Shown here piece after piece: positions 41,250 to 48,807 of a stretch of 64,000 bases of DNA. A program made the translations under genes and the position numbers. Position 1 is the first letter of the stretch. Each line of letters starts with the position of its first letter. Below the pieces are notes generated by a model. That model ran no database searches. It had not been told where the DNA came from and worked only from the letters and a program-made list of their open reading frames with translations. Origin of the DNA: Salininema proteolyticum (GTDB lineage: Bacteria > Actinomycetota > Actinomycetes > Mycobacteriales > Micromonosporaceae); NCBI RefSeq assembly GCF_042685645.1, contig NZ_JBHUNX010000001.1:1798001-1862000 (forward strand), written 5' to 3'.

Positions 41250-42107
41250 ATGACCTACCCTCCGCCGCAGGGACACACCCCGCCCCAGAGCACCGGGCCC
41301 GCCCCCGCCGGATACGACGCCTACCGCAGCGCGACCCAGCACACCGAGAGGCCCGGCCTCTCCGCGGCGCTGGCCGTCGCCGTCCTCCTCCAATTCGCGC
41401 TCGCCGCGGCGCTCGTCCTGCAGACCGTCGGGCTCTGGCAGCACACCGGAGACGCCGTCCGGGGCTTCGCCGCCGCCGTCGAGCGCGAGGTCGACGAGCG
41501 CGCTCCCGAGATCGTCGCGCGGGAGGCGGAGCGCACGGGCGTGCCCGAGGAGATCGCCTGGGAAGAGTACGAGCGCCAGCGCGCGGAACTCGACGTGGAG
41601 GCCGATCTGGAGAGGGCCGCCCGGGAAGGGGGAGGGGACTACGTCGACGAGGACTTGAACCCCAGCGGGGTCTTCACTATCCCCGCGTTCGCGACCGCCG
41701 GCCTGCTCATGCTAAGCGGGATCCTGCTGCTGTTCCGGCGCAACGGGGCCCGCGTCCTCAGCTTCATCGTGCACCCCTTCCTCCTCCTCGGCTGCGGCGC
41801 CTTCTCCGCCGGGCTGCTCGCGCTCCCGAAGGTCGCGGGGGAGGAGCTGGGCGACGGGATCGCGTCGGGCGGCGGTCCCGCCGAGAACGCCCTCCGCGAC
41901 ATCGTTCGCGACTCGGCGGGCGGCTTCCTGGACTCCTACCCGTCCTGGTTCGTGCCCTCCGTCTACGCCGTCGCCGTCCTCTCCACGCTCGGCTCGATCC
42001 TGGTCATCATCCTGCTGGCCACGCGCGGGTCCCGGGAGTACTGCAAGGGCCGGGCGGCCCAGGCGGCGCCGCGGCAGCCGCAGTTCGACCACCGGGCCGG
42101 GTACTGA
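41250..42107 (+). CDS. Membrane protein of unknown function
   Basis: A 285-residue protein with a Pro/Gln-rich cytoplasmic head (residues 1-40), one helix (~47-70), an acidic outer loop rich in Glu and Arg (residues ~75-140), then three more hydrophobic segments near 145-165, 175-200 and 240-265. I do not recognise a family. TACCCT near 41186 could be the promoter. AAGG precedes ATG 41250. It is separated by over 360 bases from the next gene. Confidence 0.7.
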   Translation: MTYPPPQGHTPPQSTGPAPAGYDAYRSATQHTERPGLSAALAVAVLLQFALAAALVLQTVGLWQHTGDAVRGFAAAVEREVDERAPEIVAREAERTGVPEEIAWEEYERQRAELDVEADLERAAREGGGDYVDEDLNPSGVFTIPAFATAGLLMLSGILLLFRRNGARVLSFIVHPFLLLGCGAFSAGLLALPKVAGEELGDGIASGGGPAENALRDIVRDSAGGFLDSYPSWFVPSVYAVAVLSTLGSILVIILLATRGSREYCKGRAAQAAPRQPQFDHRAGY

Positions 42108-42290
42108 CCGTACGCGGAGCCGCGCCGGGCGGCCGCTCGGTCCGCCGGGGGAGCACCCCGCCGGTGCGCACTCTTCGGAGCTCGAGGCGAGAACGACGGG
42201 ACGGCCGCCGTCCGCTCGGGGAGGCGGCATCACCTTTCCCCGCCTCTTCGCACGAGTGTCCGGTAATAGAGTCTTTCCTCACTTTTCAGT

Positions 42291-42380
42291 AAAGATATAT
42301 CGACAACGATGTAGATTCATCGGGCCGATACCCCTGCAAAACCCCTCCTTACCGGACGAACGTGACGGGCTCCGCCCGTC
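42291..42380 (+). repeat. 90-bp intergenic unit A (related to 62631-62716)
   Basis: The 362-base gap 42108-42469 holds this unit and little else. It starts AAAGATATATCGA, continues with CGATGTAG and CATCGG (inverted repeat CGATG/CATCG), and after 34 unmatched bases has GAACGT and a hairpin, GACGGGC-TCC-GCCCGTC (42364-42380). A second copy with the same order lies at 62631-62716. It may be a small RNA gene with its own promoter and terminator, or a protein-binding repeat. Confidence 0.5.
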
Positions 42381-42469
42381 GCCGAGACCTCAAAGCCTCG
42401 ATTTCCCCTGTCCCGACAAGGTGGCGGACCGTTAAGATTCTCTTAGAAGGGAAGGTGACGGAGGTGCCG

Positions 42470-43078
42470 GTGACCAGGGATCAGACGGTGGAGGGCTGGG
42501 GCGTGTGGACCTGGCCCAACCTCGTGACGGCCATCCGCCTGGCGGGCATACCCCTGTTCTGCTACCTGCTCTTGGCGACCGACCAGTACGTCGCGGCGGC
42601 CGTCGTCCTCGCCGTGGGCGGAGGCAGCGACTGGGTGGACGGACAGCTGGCCCGCCGCCTCAACCAGGTCTCCAAGCTCGGCCGGCTCCTCGACCCGATG
42701 GTCGACCGCCTCTACATCATGACCGCCCTCCTGGCGCTCACCTACATGGACATCCTCCCGTGGCTGTTCACCGGCACGATCCTCGTGCGCGAGGCCGTCC
42801 TCGCCTCCCTGGTCCTCGCTCTGCGCTGGCACGGTTACCCGCCCCCGCAGGTCCACTTCCTCGGAAAGACCGCCACTTCTATCGTGTTCGCGTCATTCCC
42901 GGTCTTCGTCATCGCCTATCTCGGAGGCCCCTCCCTCACGGGCGCAACGGCACTGGCCTGGGCGCTGGCCTGGTGGGGCCTCGCGCTCTACTGGCTGGGT
43001 GCGCTCGTTTACATAGTCCAGGGCGCGAAACTCATTCATTCTGTACGGGTGGAAGCGAGGCCGATCGCGTCGGCGTGA
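42470..43078 (+). CDS. pgsA: CDP-alcohol phosphatidyltransferase (PgsA-like)
   Basis: A 202-residue membrane enzyme that would join a CDP-lipid to an alcohol, probably glycerol-3-phosphate. The CDP-alcohol motif reads DGQLARRLNQVSKLGRLLD followed by PMVD, with all four catalytic aspartates. Five or six helices follow. The gene corresponds in position to pgsA2 upstream of gcvH in Mycobacterium. GTG at 42470 is chosen because GGAGG is five bases upstream; GTG 42455 is possible. TAAGAT near 42433 is a candidate -10. Confidence 0.9.
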   Translation: MTRDQTVEGWGVWTWPNLVTAIRLAGIPLFCYLLLATDQYVAAAVVLAVGGGSDWVDGQLARRLNQVSKLGRLLDPMVDRLYIMTALLALTYMDILPWLFTGTILVREAVLASLVLALRWHGYPPPQVHFLGKTATSIVFASFPVFVIAYLGGPSLTGATALAWALAWWGLALYWLGALVYIVQGAKLIHSVRVEARPIASA

Positions 43079-43163
43079 CCCGCGTGTCGGGGCCGTGACG
43101 GCTGGCGCTACCGTCGAGAGGTCCGCCCCGCTGTCCCAGCGGCGAAACTGAGAGGAGCATGGG

Positions 43164-43547
43164 GTGTCCGAGATACCGGAGAACCTGCGTTACACCAAGG
43201 AACACGAGTGGATCGAGCAGCGGTCCGAAAAGGTGGTGCGCATCGGCATCACCGATCACGCGCAGGACTCCCTGGGCGATGTCGTCTTCGTGGACCTTCC
43301 CGAGGTCGGCGACGAGTTCGACGAGAACGACGTCGTGGGCGAAGTGGAGTCGACCAAGAGCGTGTCGGACGTGTACGCGCCGGTCAAGGGTTCCATCGCC
43401 GCGGTCAACGAGGCCGTCGTCGCGGATACGGAGACGATCAACAAGCACCCCTACACCGAGGGCTGGCTTTTCGAGGTCGAGCTCGCCGACGACGCGGACC
43501 TGAGTGAATTGCTCGACGCCGCCGCGTATGCCAAGCTTACCGAGTAG
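43164..43547 (+). CDS. gcvH: Glycine cleavage system H protein
   Basis: A 127-residue lipoyl carrier of the glycine cleavage system. NLRYTKEHEWIE starts the fold, and the lipoylated lysine is residue 65 in VGEVESTKSVSDVYAPVKG. The end, NKHPYTEGWLFEVEL, is standard. GTG at 43164 has AGGAG upstream. It precedes garA and lies 2.3 kb before gcvP; GcvT and lipoamide dehydrogenase are outside the window. Confidence 0.96.
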   Translation: MSEIPENLRYTKEHEWIEQRSEKVVRIGITDHAQDSLGDVVFVDLPEVGDEFDENDVVGEVESTKSVSDVYAPVKGSIAAVNEAVVADTETINKHPYTEGWLFEVELADDADLSELLDAAAYAKLTE

Positions 43548-43580
43548 CGAGTTGTTAGAGCGTAGACGAGGAGACTACTG

Positions 43581-44021
43581 ATGAGCCGTGCGAACGAAGA
43601 ATTTCCGCCGCCGGATGTGACGGCGACGATGGACCTGGCCGACATCAACCAGGCGGGAGAGGGCGGAGCCGACGCCCAGGGACCGCAGCCGGCGGACTCG
43701 CTGCCGGTCGGCACCGCGCTGCTGGTGGTCAAGAAGGGTCCCAACTCCGGAGCCCGCTTTCTCCTCACCAATGAAGTGACCAGCTCCGGACGTCACCCCG
43801 ATTCGGACATCTTCCTCGACGACGTGACCGTCTCGCGGCGCCACGCGGAGTTCCACCGCGACGCCTCGGGTTTCACCGTCCGCGACATGGGCAGCCTGAA
43901 CGGCACCTATGTCAACCGCGAGCGGGTCGAGACCGCGACCCTCGGCCACGGCGACGAGGTCCAGATCGGGAAGTTCCGCCTCGAGTTCGTCGGGGGTCCC
44001 CGGCCCGTCCCGGGCCAGTAG
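43581..44021 (+). CDS. garA: GarA/OdhI-type FHA-domain regulator
   Basis: A 146-residue forkhead-associated protein. The FHA domain (residues ~50-135) reads VTSSGRHPDSDIFLDDVTVS, RRHAEF, and MGSLNGTYVNRERV, nearly identical to M. tuberculosis GarA. GarA inhibits 2-oxoglutarate dehydrogenase and glutamate dehydrogenase until Ser/Thr kinases phosphorylate its N-terminal threonines. Here the N-terminal motif reads DVTATMDL instead of the ETTSVF-type motif. GAGGAG precedes ATG. Its position after gcvH is conserved in actinobacteria. Confidence 0.95.
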   Translation: MSRANEEFPPPDVTATMDLADINQAGEGGADAQGPQPADSLPVGTALLVVKKGPNSGARFLLTNEVTSSGRHPDSDIFLDDVTVSRRHAEFHRDASGFTVRDMGSLNGTYVNRERVETATLGHGDEVQIGKFRLEFVGGPRPVPGQ

Positions 44022-44106
44022 GACGCCCCTGAGCTCCCGGCGCCGCCGCGCGCCGCGGAACACCGCCGCCCCGGACCCCACTCCGGAGCGCGAAGAGAGA
44101 CGCCGA

Positions 44107-44142
44107 GCGAAAGGCGGGGAGGGCTCCCTCCCCGCCTTTCGC
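44107..44142 (+). terminator. 17-bp hairpin after garA
   Basis: Arms 44107-44123 and 44126-44142 are perfect complements with a CT loop. A second hairpin follows within four bases. Confidence 0.85.
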
Positions 44143-44145
44143 CGT

Positions 44146-44179
44146 ACCGGAGGCCGACACGGGCGTCTCGGCCTCCGGT
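44146..44179 (+). terminator. Second hairpin after garA
   Basis: ACCGGAGGCCGA (44146-44157) pairs exactly with 44168-44179, loop 10 bases. Together with the previous stem it makes a double terminator. Confidence 0.65.
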
Positions 44180-44222
44180 TCCCACAGCCGCCGCGGGCTT
44201 GTAGGCTGAAGGTGAGCAAACG

Positions 44223-44732
44223 ATGGACGGATGGTTGATCGCCGTGAAGGAAATGGATGTCGTGGGCGTCCGGGTCGAACTCCCCAGCAAGCAGCCGGTG
44301 GTTCTACTGCACGAGACGGCGGGGGACCGCTACCTCCCCATCTGGATCGGGACGGTCGAGGCCGCCGCGATCGCCTATCACCACAATGAGACGCCCCTTC
44401 CCCGCCCGCTGACCCACGACCTGCTGGGCGACGTGATCGAGACGCTGGGGGCCACCCTCGACCGAGTCGAGATCGTCGACCTCAAGGAGGCGGTCTTCTT
44501 CGCCGAGCTGGTCATCGACGGCGAGACCCGCGTGTCCTCGCGCTCCTCCGACGCCATAGCCCTGGCCCTGCGCTCCCACGTCCCGATACTGTGCTCGGAC
44601 GAGGTGCTGGACGCGGCCGGGGTGAACCTCCCCGACTCCGAAGAGGAAGAGGTCGAGCGCTTCCGACGGTTCCTCTCCGAGGTCGAGCCGGAGGACTTCG
44701 AGGAGGAGTCGGGCCCCGGCGGGCCCGCCTGA
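44223..44732 (+). CDS. Bifunctional nuclease (BFN) family protein
   Basis: A protein of about 165 residues of the BFN (DUF151) family, named after plant bifunctional nucleases; the bacterial function is unsettled. Core motifs are VVGVRVELPSKQPVVLLHE, YLPIWIGTVEAAAIAY, RPLTHDLLGDVIETLGA and SRSSDAIALALRSHVPI. ATG 44223 has GAAGGTGAG well spaced; GTG 44244 would give the same N-terminus as M. tuberculosis Rv1829. A double terminator separates it from garA, so it is a separate unit in the conserved block. Confidence 0.9.
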   Translation: MDGWLIAVKEMDVVGVRVELPSKQPVVLLHETAGDRYLPIWIGTVEAAAIAYHHNETPLPRPLTHDLLGDVIETLGATLDRVEIVDLKEAVFFAELVIDGETRVSSRSSDAIALALRSHVPILCSDEVLDAAGVNLPDSEEEEVERFRRFLSEVEPEDFEEESGPGGPA

Positions 44733-44991
44733 AGGCCGGCCCGCCGCCGGCGGCGTGTCCGGACCGGCTCCGGCGTCCACTGGGGAGCGGCGCTCGCCGG
44801 GCCCCGCTCCCACCGGGTTCTCCCGGGCACCGTCCCCAGTGTCCATTAAAGGGTGACACAGGTAGAAATACCGATTTAACTCACCCGGGACCCCCGCAGG
44901 CGATAGTCTCACCTTCAAAAGCTCATGTTCGGCGCAGAAGCGCCCGGGAGTCCGATTCCGGGCGCGGTCGTCCAAAGGTGCGGAGGTAGAC

Positions 44992-45522
44992 GTGGAAGTT
45001 CGAGGAGAGGTCCGCGATCCCATCAGGGTCATTCGCGGCTGGAGGGGACGCGCCGCCTGCCGCGCCGTGGGGATCACCTACCGCCAACTCGACTACTGGG
45101 CCCGCACGGGCCTCGTCCAGCCGAGCGTCCGTCCCGCGACCGGGTCGGGATCCAACCGCCTCTACTCCTTCCGCGACGTGGTCTTTTTGAAGGTCATCAA
45201 GCGGCTGCTGGACGCCGGCGTCTCGCTGCGCCAGATCCGCAAGGTCGTCGACGTCCTGCAGCGCCGGGGCGTCAAGGACCTCACCGAGGTCACGCTGCTG
45301 TGCGACGGGTCGTCGGTGTACGAGTGCCGCACCGCGGGCGAGGTGATCGATCTCATGCGCGGCGGCCAGGGTGTGTTCGGCATCGCCGTCAAGCAGTCGA
45401 TCAGCGAGGTCATGAACCGCCTCTCGACGCTCTCCTGCGCGGAGGTCCCGGTCGTTCCCCCTGGACAGCCCGCCGCCGCGGCGCCGCAGACCCCGGTGGC
45501 GCAGGGGGCCGACCAGAGCTGA
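44992..45522 (+). CDS. MerR-family regulator (Rv1830-like)
   Basis: A 176-residue MerR-type regulator of the conserved actinobacterial gcv/garA block. The DNA-binding domain is CRAVGITYRQLDYWARTGLV, SNRLYSFRDVVFLKVIKRLL. The second half (TLLCDGSSVYECRTAGEVID) has no metal-binding cysteines of classical MerR. A mycobacterial counterpart affects division or growth-phase genes. GTG at 44992 has GGAGG upstream. The gene lies directly before the gcvP riboswitch leader. Confidence 0.9.
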   Translation: MEVRGEVRDPIRVIRGWRGRAACRAVGITYRQLDYWARTGLVQPSVRPATGSGSNRLYSFRDVVFLKVIKRLLDAGVSLRQIRKVVDVLQRRGVKDLTEVTLLCDGSSVYECRTAGEVIDLMRGGQGVFGIAVKQSISEVMNRLSTLSCAEVPVVPPGQPAAAAPQTPVAQGADQS

Positions 45523-45637
45523 GGCGACGACCCGGGAACACGAGGATTCGTCCTACGTGTGTGTCCCGGAGGACATCCAGGGCCTTCTCTGCACTACGAT
45601 GGGGTTAAGCGGGCACGGCGCCCGCCCAAGCCGAACA

Positions 45638-45720
45638 TCCGTACGGGAGAGACCGCGTCCGACGCGGCACCGAAGGGGAAAGTGCTCCTCCGAAGCTCTC
45701 AGGTACCCGGACTGTATGGA
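45638..45720 (+). promoter_or_regulatory. Glycine riboswitch (single aptamer) upstream of gcvP
   Basis: P1 pairs 45638-45644 with 45714-45720. GGGAGAGACC (45645-45654) pairs through GAGAG with CTCTC in CTCTCAGG (45696-45703), and GCACCGAAGG (45667-45676) is the other conserved core, with GGAC at 45709-45712. These are the hallmarks of the gcvT-type glycine aptamer. Only one aptamer is present. A hairpin at 45728-45757 follows and may be the switching element. TACGAT at 45595-45600 is the likely -10. Glycine would turn on gcvP. Confidence 0.88.
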
Positions 45721-45815
45721 ATGGCTGAACTGGAAGCCGCCGCGCGCGGTGACAGTTGAGGAGAACAAACGCTGCCCGAACCGGCCATGCTTGTTTTCCA
45801 CCACCTGGAGGCTCT

Positions 45816-48662
45816 ATGTCGTCCCTTGGTCCTTTCGTATCCCGTCATATCGGACTGTCCGAAGCCGACCGCCACGCCATGCTGAAGACCGTCGGCGCGT
45901 CCTCGGTCGAAGACCTCATGGGCACCGCGATGCCCGAGGTCATCCGCTCTCGCGACGGACTGGCGCTGCCCGCGGCGCTCTCCGAGTCCGGCGCGCAGGA
46001 GGCCCTCAAGTCCTACGCCGACCGCAATCGGCGGGTCAAGAGCCTCATCGGCCAGGGGTACCGCAACACCCTGATGCCCGCGGCCATCCGCCGCAACGTC
46101 CTGGAGAACCCGGCCTGGTACACCGCCTACACGCCCTACCAGCCCGAGATCAGCCAGGGGCGCCTCGAGGCGCTGCTGAACTTCCAGACCATGGTCTCCG
46201 ACCTGACCGGCCTGCCGGTGTCCGGTGCGAGCCTCCTCGACGAGGCCAGCGCCGCCGCCGAGGCCATGCTGCTGGCCCGCCGCGGCGCCCGCAAGGACAA
46301 GTCCGGCGTCTTCGCCGTCGACTCCCGCGTCCTGCCGCAGACCCTCGAGGTCCTCAAGACCCGCGCCGAGCCGGTCGGCATCACCCTGCACGTGGCCGAC
46401 CTGACCGACCCCGCCGCCCTGCCCGAGGCCCTGTTCGGCGCCTATGTGCAGTACCCGGCCCTCGACGGGGCGGTGGACGACTGGTCCGCCCTGGCCGAGG
46501 CCGTGCACGCCAAGGGCGGCTACCTGGCCGCCGGCTGCGACCTGCTGGCCGCCACGCTCCTGGCCGCGCCGGGGGAGTGGGGTGCCGACATCGCGGTGGG
46601 CACCACCCAGAACCTCGGCATGCCGCTGGGCTTCGGCGGGCCGCACGCGGCCTACATGTCGGTCGCCAAGGGCCTGGAGCGCCAGCTGCCCGGCCGCCTG
46701 GTCGGCGTCAGCAAGGACGCGGACGGGCGTCCCGGCCTGCGCCTGGCCCTGCAGACCCGCGAACAGCACATCCGCCGCGACCGCGCCACCAGCAACATCT
46801 GCACCGCCCAGGTGCTGCCGGCCGTGATCTCCTCGATGTACGCCGTCTGGCACGGCCCGGCGGGCCTGCGGGTCATCGCCCAGGAGATCGCCGCCAAGAC
46901 CGCGCGCCTGCACGCCGGCCTGACCGCCGCGGGCTTCGCCCCCGCCGGGGAGAGCGCCTTCGACACCGTCGCCGTGACCGCTGTCGGCCGTGCCGACGAG
47001 CTGGTCGCCGCCGCCCTGGAGCGCGGGGTCAACATCCGCCGCGCGGACGCCGACACTGTGGGCGTGACCGTCGACGAGGCCACCTCCGAGGACGACCTGC
47101 GGGCCGTAGCCGAGGCCTTCGGCGCCGAACTGCCGGCGTCGGCCGAGGAGCTGCTGCCGCGCGGCCTGCTGCGCGAAAGCGACTACCTGACCCACCCGGT
47201 CTTCTCCTCCTACCACTCCGAGACGGCGCTCATGCGCTACCTGCGCCGCCTCTCGGACATGGACTACGGCCTGGACCGCGGCATGATCCCGCTGGGCTCG
47301 TGCACCATGAAGCTCAACGCCGCCGCCGAGATGGAGCCCGTCTCCTGGCCCGACTTCGCCGAGATCCACCCGCTGGCCCCCGCCGACCAGGTCCGGGGCT
47401 GGACCGGTCTGGTCGAGGAGCTGGAGGGCTGGCTGGCCGACGTCTGCGGCTACCACGCCGTCTCGGTGCAGCCCAACGCGGGCAGCCAGGGCGAGCTGGC
47501 CGGACTGCTGGCCATCCGCGCCTGGCAGCGCGACAGGGGCGAGGAGGCCCGCGACGTGTGCCTCATCCCCTCCTCCGCGCACGGCACCAACGCCGCTTCG
47601 GCCGTCCTGGCCGGGATGCGCGTCGTGGTCGTCGCCTGCGAGGAGAGCGGCACGATCGACCTTGCCGACCTGAACGCCAAGATCGAGGAGCACGCCGACG
47701 ACCTGGCGGCCATCATGGTCACCTACCCGTCGACCTACGGCGTCTTCGACACCGACATCGCCGACGTGTGCGACCGCGTCCACCGCGCCGGGGGCCAGGT
47801 CTACGTCGACGGCGCGAACCTCAACGCGCTGCTGGGCTGGGCCAAGCCGGGCCGCTTCGGCGCCGACGTGAGCCACCTGAACCTGCACAAGACGTTCTGC
47901 ATCCCGCACGGCGGCGGCGGACCGGGCGTGGGCCCGGTGGCCGTGGCCGAGCACCTGGCCCCGTACCTGCCGGGCGACGCCGCCGGCGAGAGCGAGGGCC
48001 TGGTCGGGCCCGTCTCCCAGGCGGCCCACGGCTCGGCCGGCATCCTGCAGATCCCGTGGATGTACCTGCGGATGATGGGCCCCGACGGCCTGACCGCCGC
48101 GACGGCCAACGCCGTCCTGTCGGCCAACTACGTCGCCGCCCGCCTGCGCGACCACTTCCCGGTCCTCTACACCGGCGAGGGCGGCTTCGTGGCCCACGAG
48201 TGCATCCTGGACCTGCGCGCGCTGAGCAAGGAGACGGGCGTGAGCGTCGACGACGTGGCCAAGCGCCTGATCGACTACGGCTTCCACGCCCCGACGATGT
48301 CCTTCCCCGTCACCGGCGCGCTCATGGTCGAGCCGACTGAGTCGGAGGACCTGGCCGAGCTGGACCGCTTCTGCGACGCGATGATCGCCATCCGCGGCGA
48401 GATCGACGAGGTCGCGCGCGGCGAGGTCGCGGTGGGGGACTCCGTCCTGCGCCACGCCCCGCACACCGCGGTGGACCTCGCGGCCGAGGAGTGGGACCGC
48501 GCCTACTCCCGCCGCAAGGCGGGGTGGCCGATGGGAGCCAACACTTCCGGGCTGGCCAGCGACTCCTCCAAGTACTGGCCGCCGGTGTCCCGGGTGGACA
48601 ATGCGTGGGGCGACCGCAACCTGGCCTGCTCCTGCCCCGCCCCGGAGGCGTTCGGCGAATAG
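45816..48662 (+). CDS. gcvP: Glycine dehydrogenase (decarboxylating), P protein
   Basis: A 948-residue PLP enzyme, the single-chain P protein of glycine cleavage, which decarboxylates glycine and loads the aminomethyl group onto GcvH. It begins LGPFVSRHIGLSEADRHAML; ENPAWYTAYTPYQPEISQGR and LGSCTMKLNAAAEM mark the two halves, and the PLP lysine is in HLNLHKTFCIPHGGGGPG. ATG 45816 has GGAGG five bases upstream and matches family length; the longer frame to 45756 lies in the leader. It is controlled by the riboswitch just upstream. Confidence 0.97.
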   Translation: MSSLGPFVSRHIGLSEADRHAMLKTVGASSVEDLMGTAMPEVIRSRDGLALPAALSESGAQEALKSYADRNRRVKSLIGQGYRNTLMPAAIRRNVLENPAWYTAYTPYQPEISQGRLEALLNFQTMVSDLTGLPVSGASLLDEASAAAEAMLLARRGARKDKSGVFAVDSRVLPQTLEVLKTRAEPVGITLHVADLTDPAALPEALFGAYVQYPALDGAVDDWSALAEAVHAKGGYLAAGCDLLAATLLAAPGEWGADIAVGTTQNLGMPLGFGGPHAAYMSVAKGLERQLPGRLVGVSKDADGRPGLRLALQTREQHIRRDRATSNICTAQVLPAVISSMYAVWHGPAGLRVIAQEIAAKTARLHAGLTAAGFAPAGESAFDTVAVTAVGRADELVAAALERGVNIRRADADTVGVTVDEATSEDDLRAVAEAFGAELPASAEELLPRGLLRESDYLTHPVFSSYHSETALMRYLRRLSDMDYGLDRGMIPLGSCTMKLNAAAEMEPVSWPDFAEIHPLAPADQVRGWTGLVEELEGWLADVCGYHAVSVQPNAGSQGELAGLLAIRAWQRDRGEEARDVCLIPSSAHGTNAASAVLAGMRVVVVACEESGTIDLADLNAKIEEHADDLAAIMVTYPSTYGVFDTDIADVCDRVHRAGGQVYVDGANLNALLGWAKPGRFGADVSHLNLHKTFCIPHGGGGPGVGPVAVAEHLAPYLPGDAAGESEGLVGPVSQAAHGSAGILQIPWMYLRMMGPDGLTAATANAVLSANYVAARLRDHFPVLYTGEGGFVAHECILDLRALSKETGVSVDDVAKRLIDYGFHAPTMSFPVTGALMVEPTESEDLAELDRFCDAMIAIRGEIDEVARGEVAVGDSVLRHAPHTAVDLAAEEWDRAYSRRKAGWPMGANTSGLASDSSKYWPPVSRVDNAWGDRNLACSCPAPEAFGE

Positions 48663-48698
48663 GCGGGTGACGGCGGCGTTACGCCCCAGTACTCATGC

Positions 48699-48734
48699 GA
48701 GGGGTGTCCGGCCTGGGAGGCTGCGGCACCCCTC
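48699..48734 (+). terminator. Hairpin after gcvP
   Basis: GAGGGGTG (48699-48706) pairs with CACCCCTC (48727-48734). TAAAAT follows at once (48735-48740) and may be the -10 of the next gene. Confidence 0.5.
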
Positions 48735-48807
48735 TAAAATCATGTGAGAGACGAACGCGTGCGCCCGCGAGACCCCGGGCGCCCGTCACGCCGACGACGG
48801 GGGACCG

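Noticed and set aside
43079..43163. A second glycine riboswitch before gcvH
   Set aside because: GTCGAGAGG and CGAAACTGAGAGG look similar to the aptamer core at first, but the GAGAG/CTCTC pairing and GCACCGAAGG core are absent.
44940..44970. tRNA-like T-arm (CCGGGAGTCCGATTCCGGG)
   Set aside because: The loop is too long for a T-loop and no acceptor, D or anticodon arms can be folded around it.
45699..48464. A 921-codon frame antisense to gcvP and a 927-codon one in another plus frame
   Set aside because: Both are composition shadows of gcvP, with Arg/Pro- or Gly/Val-rich translations and no motifs.
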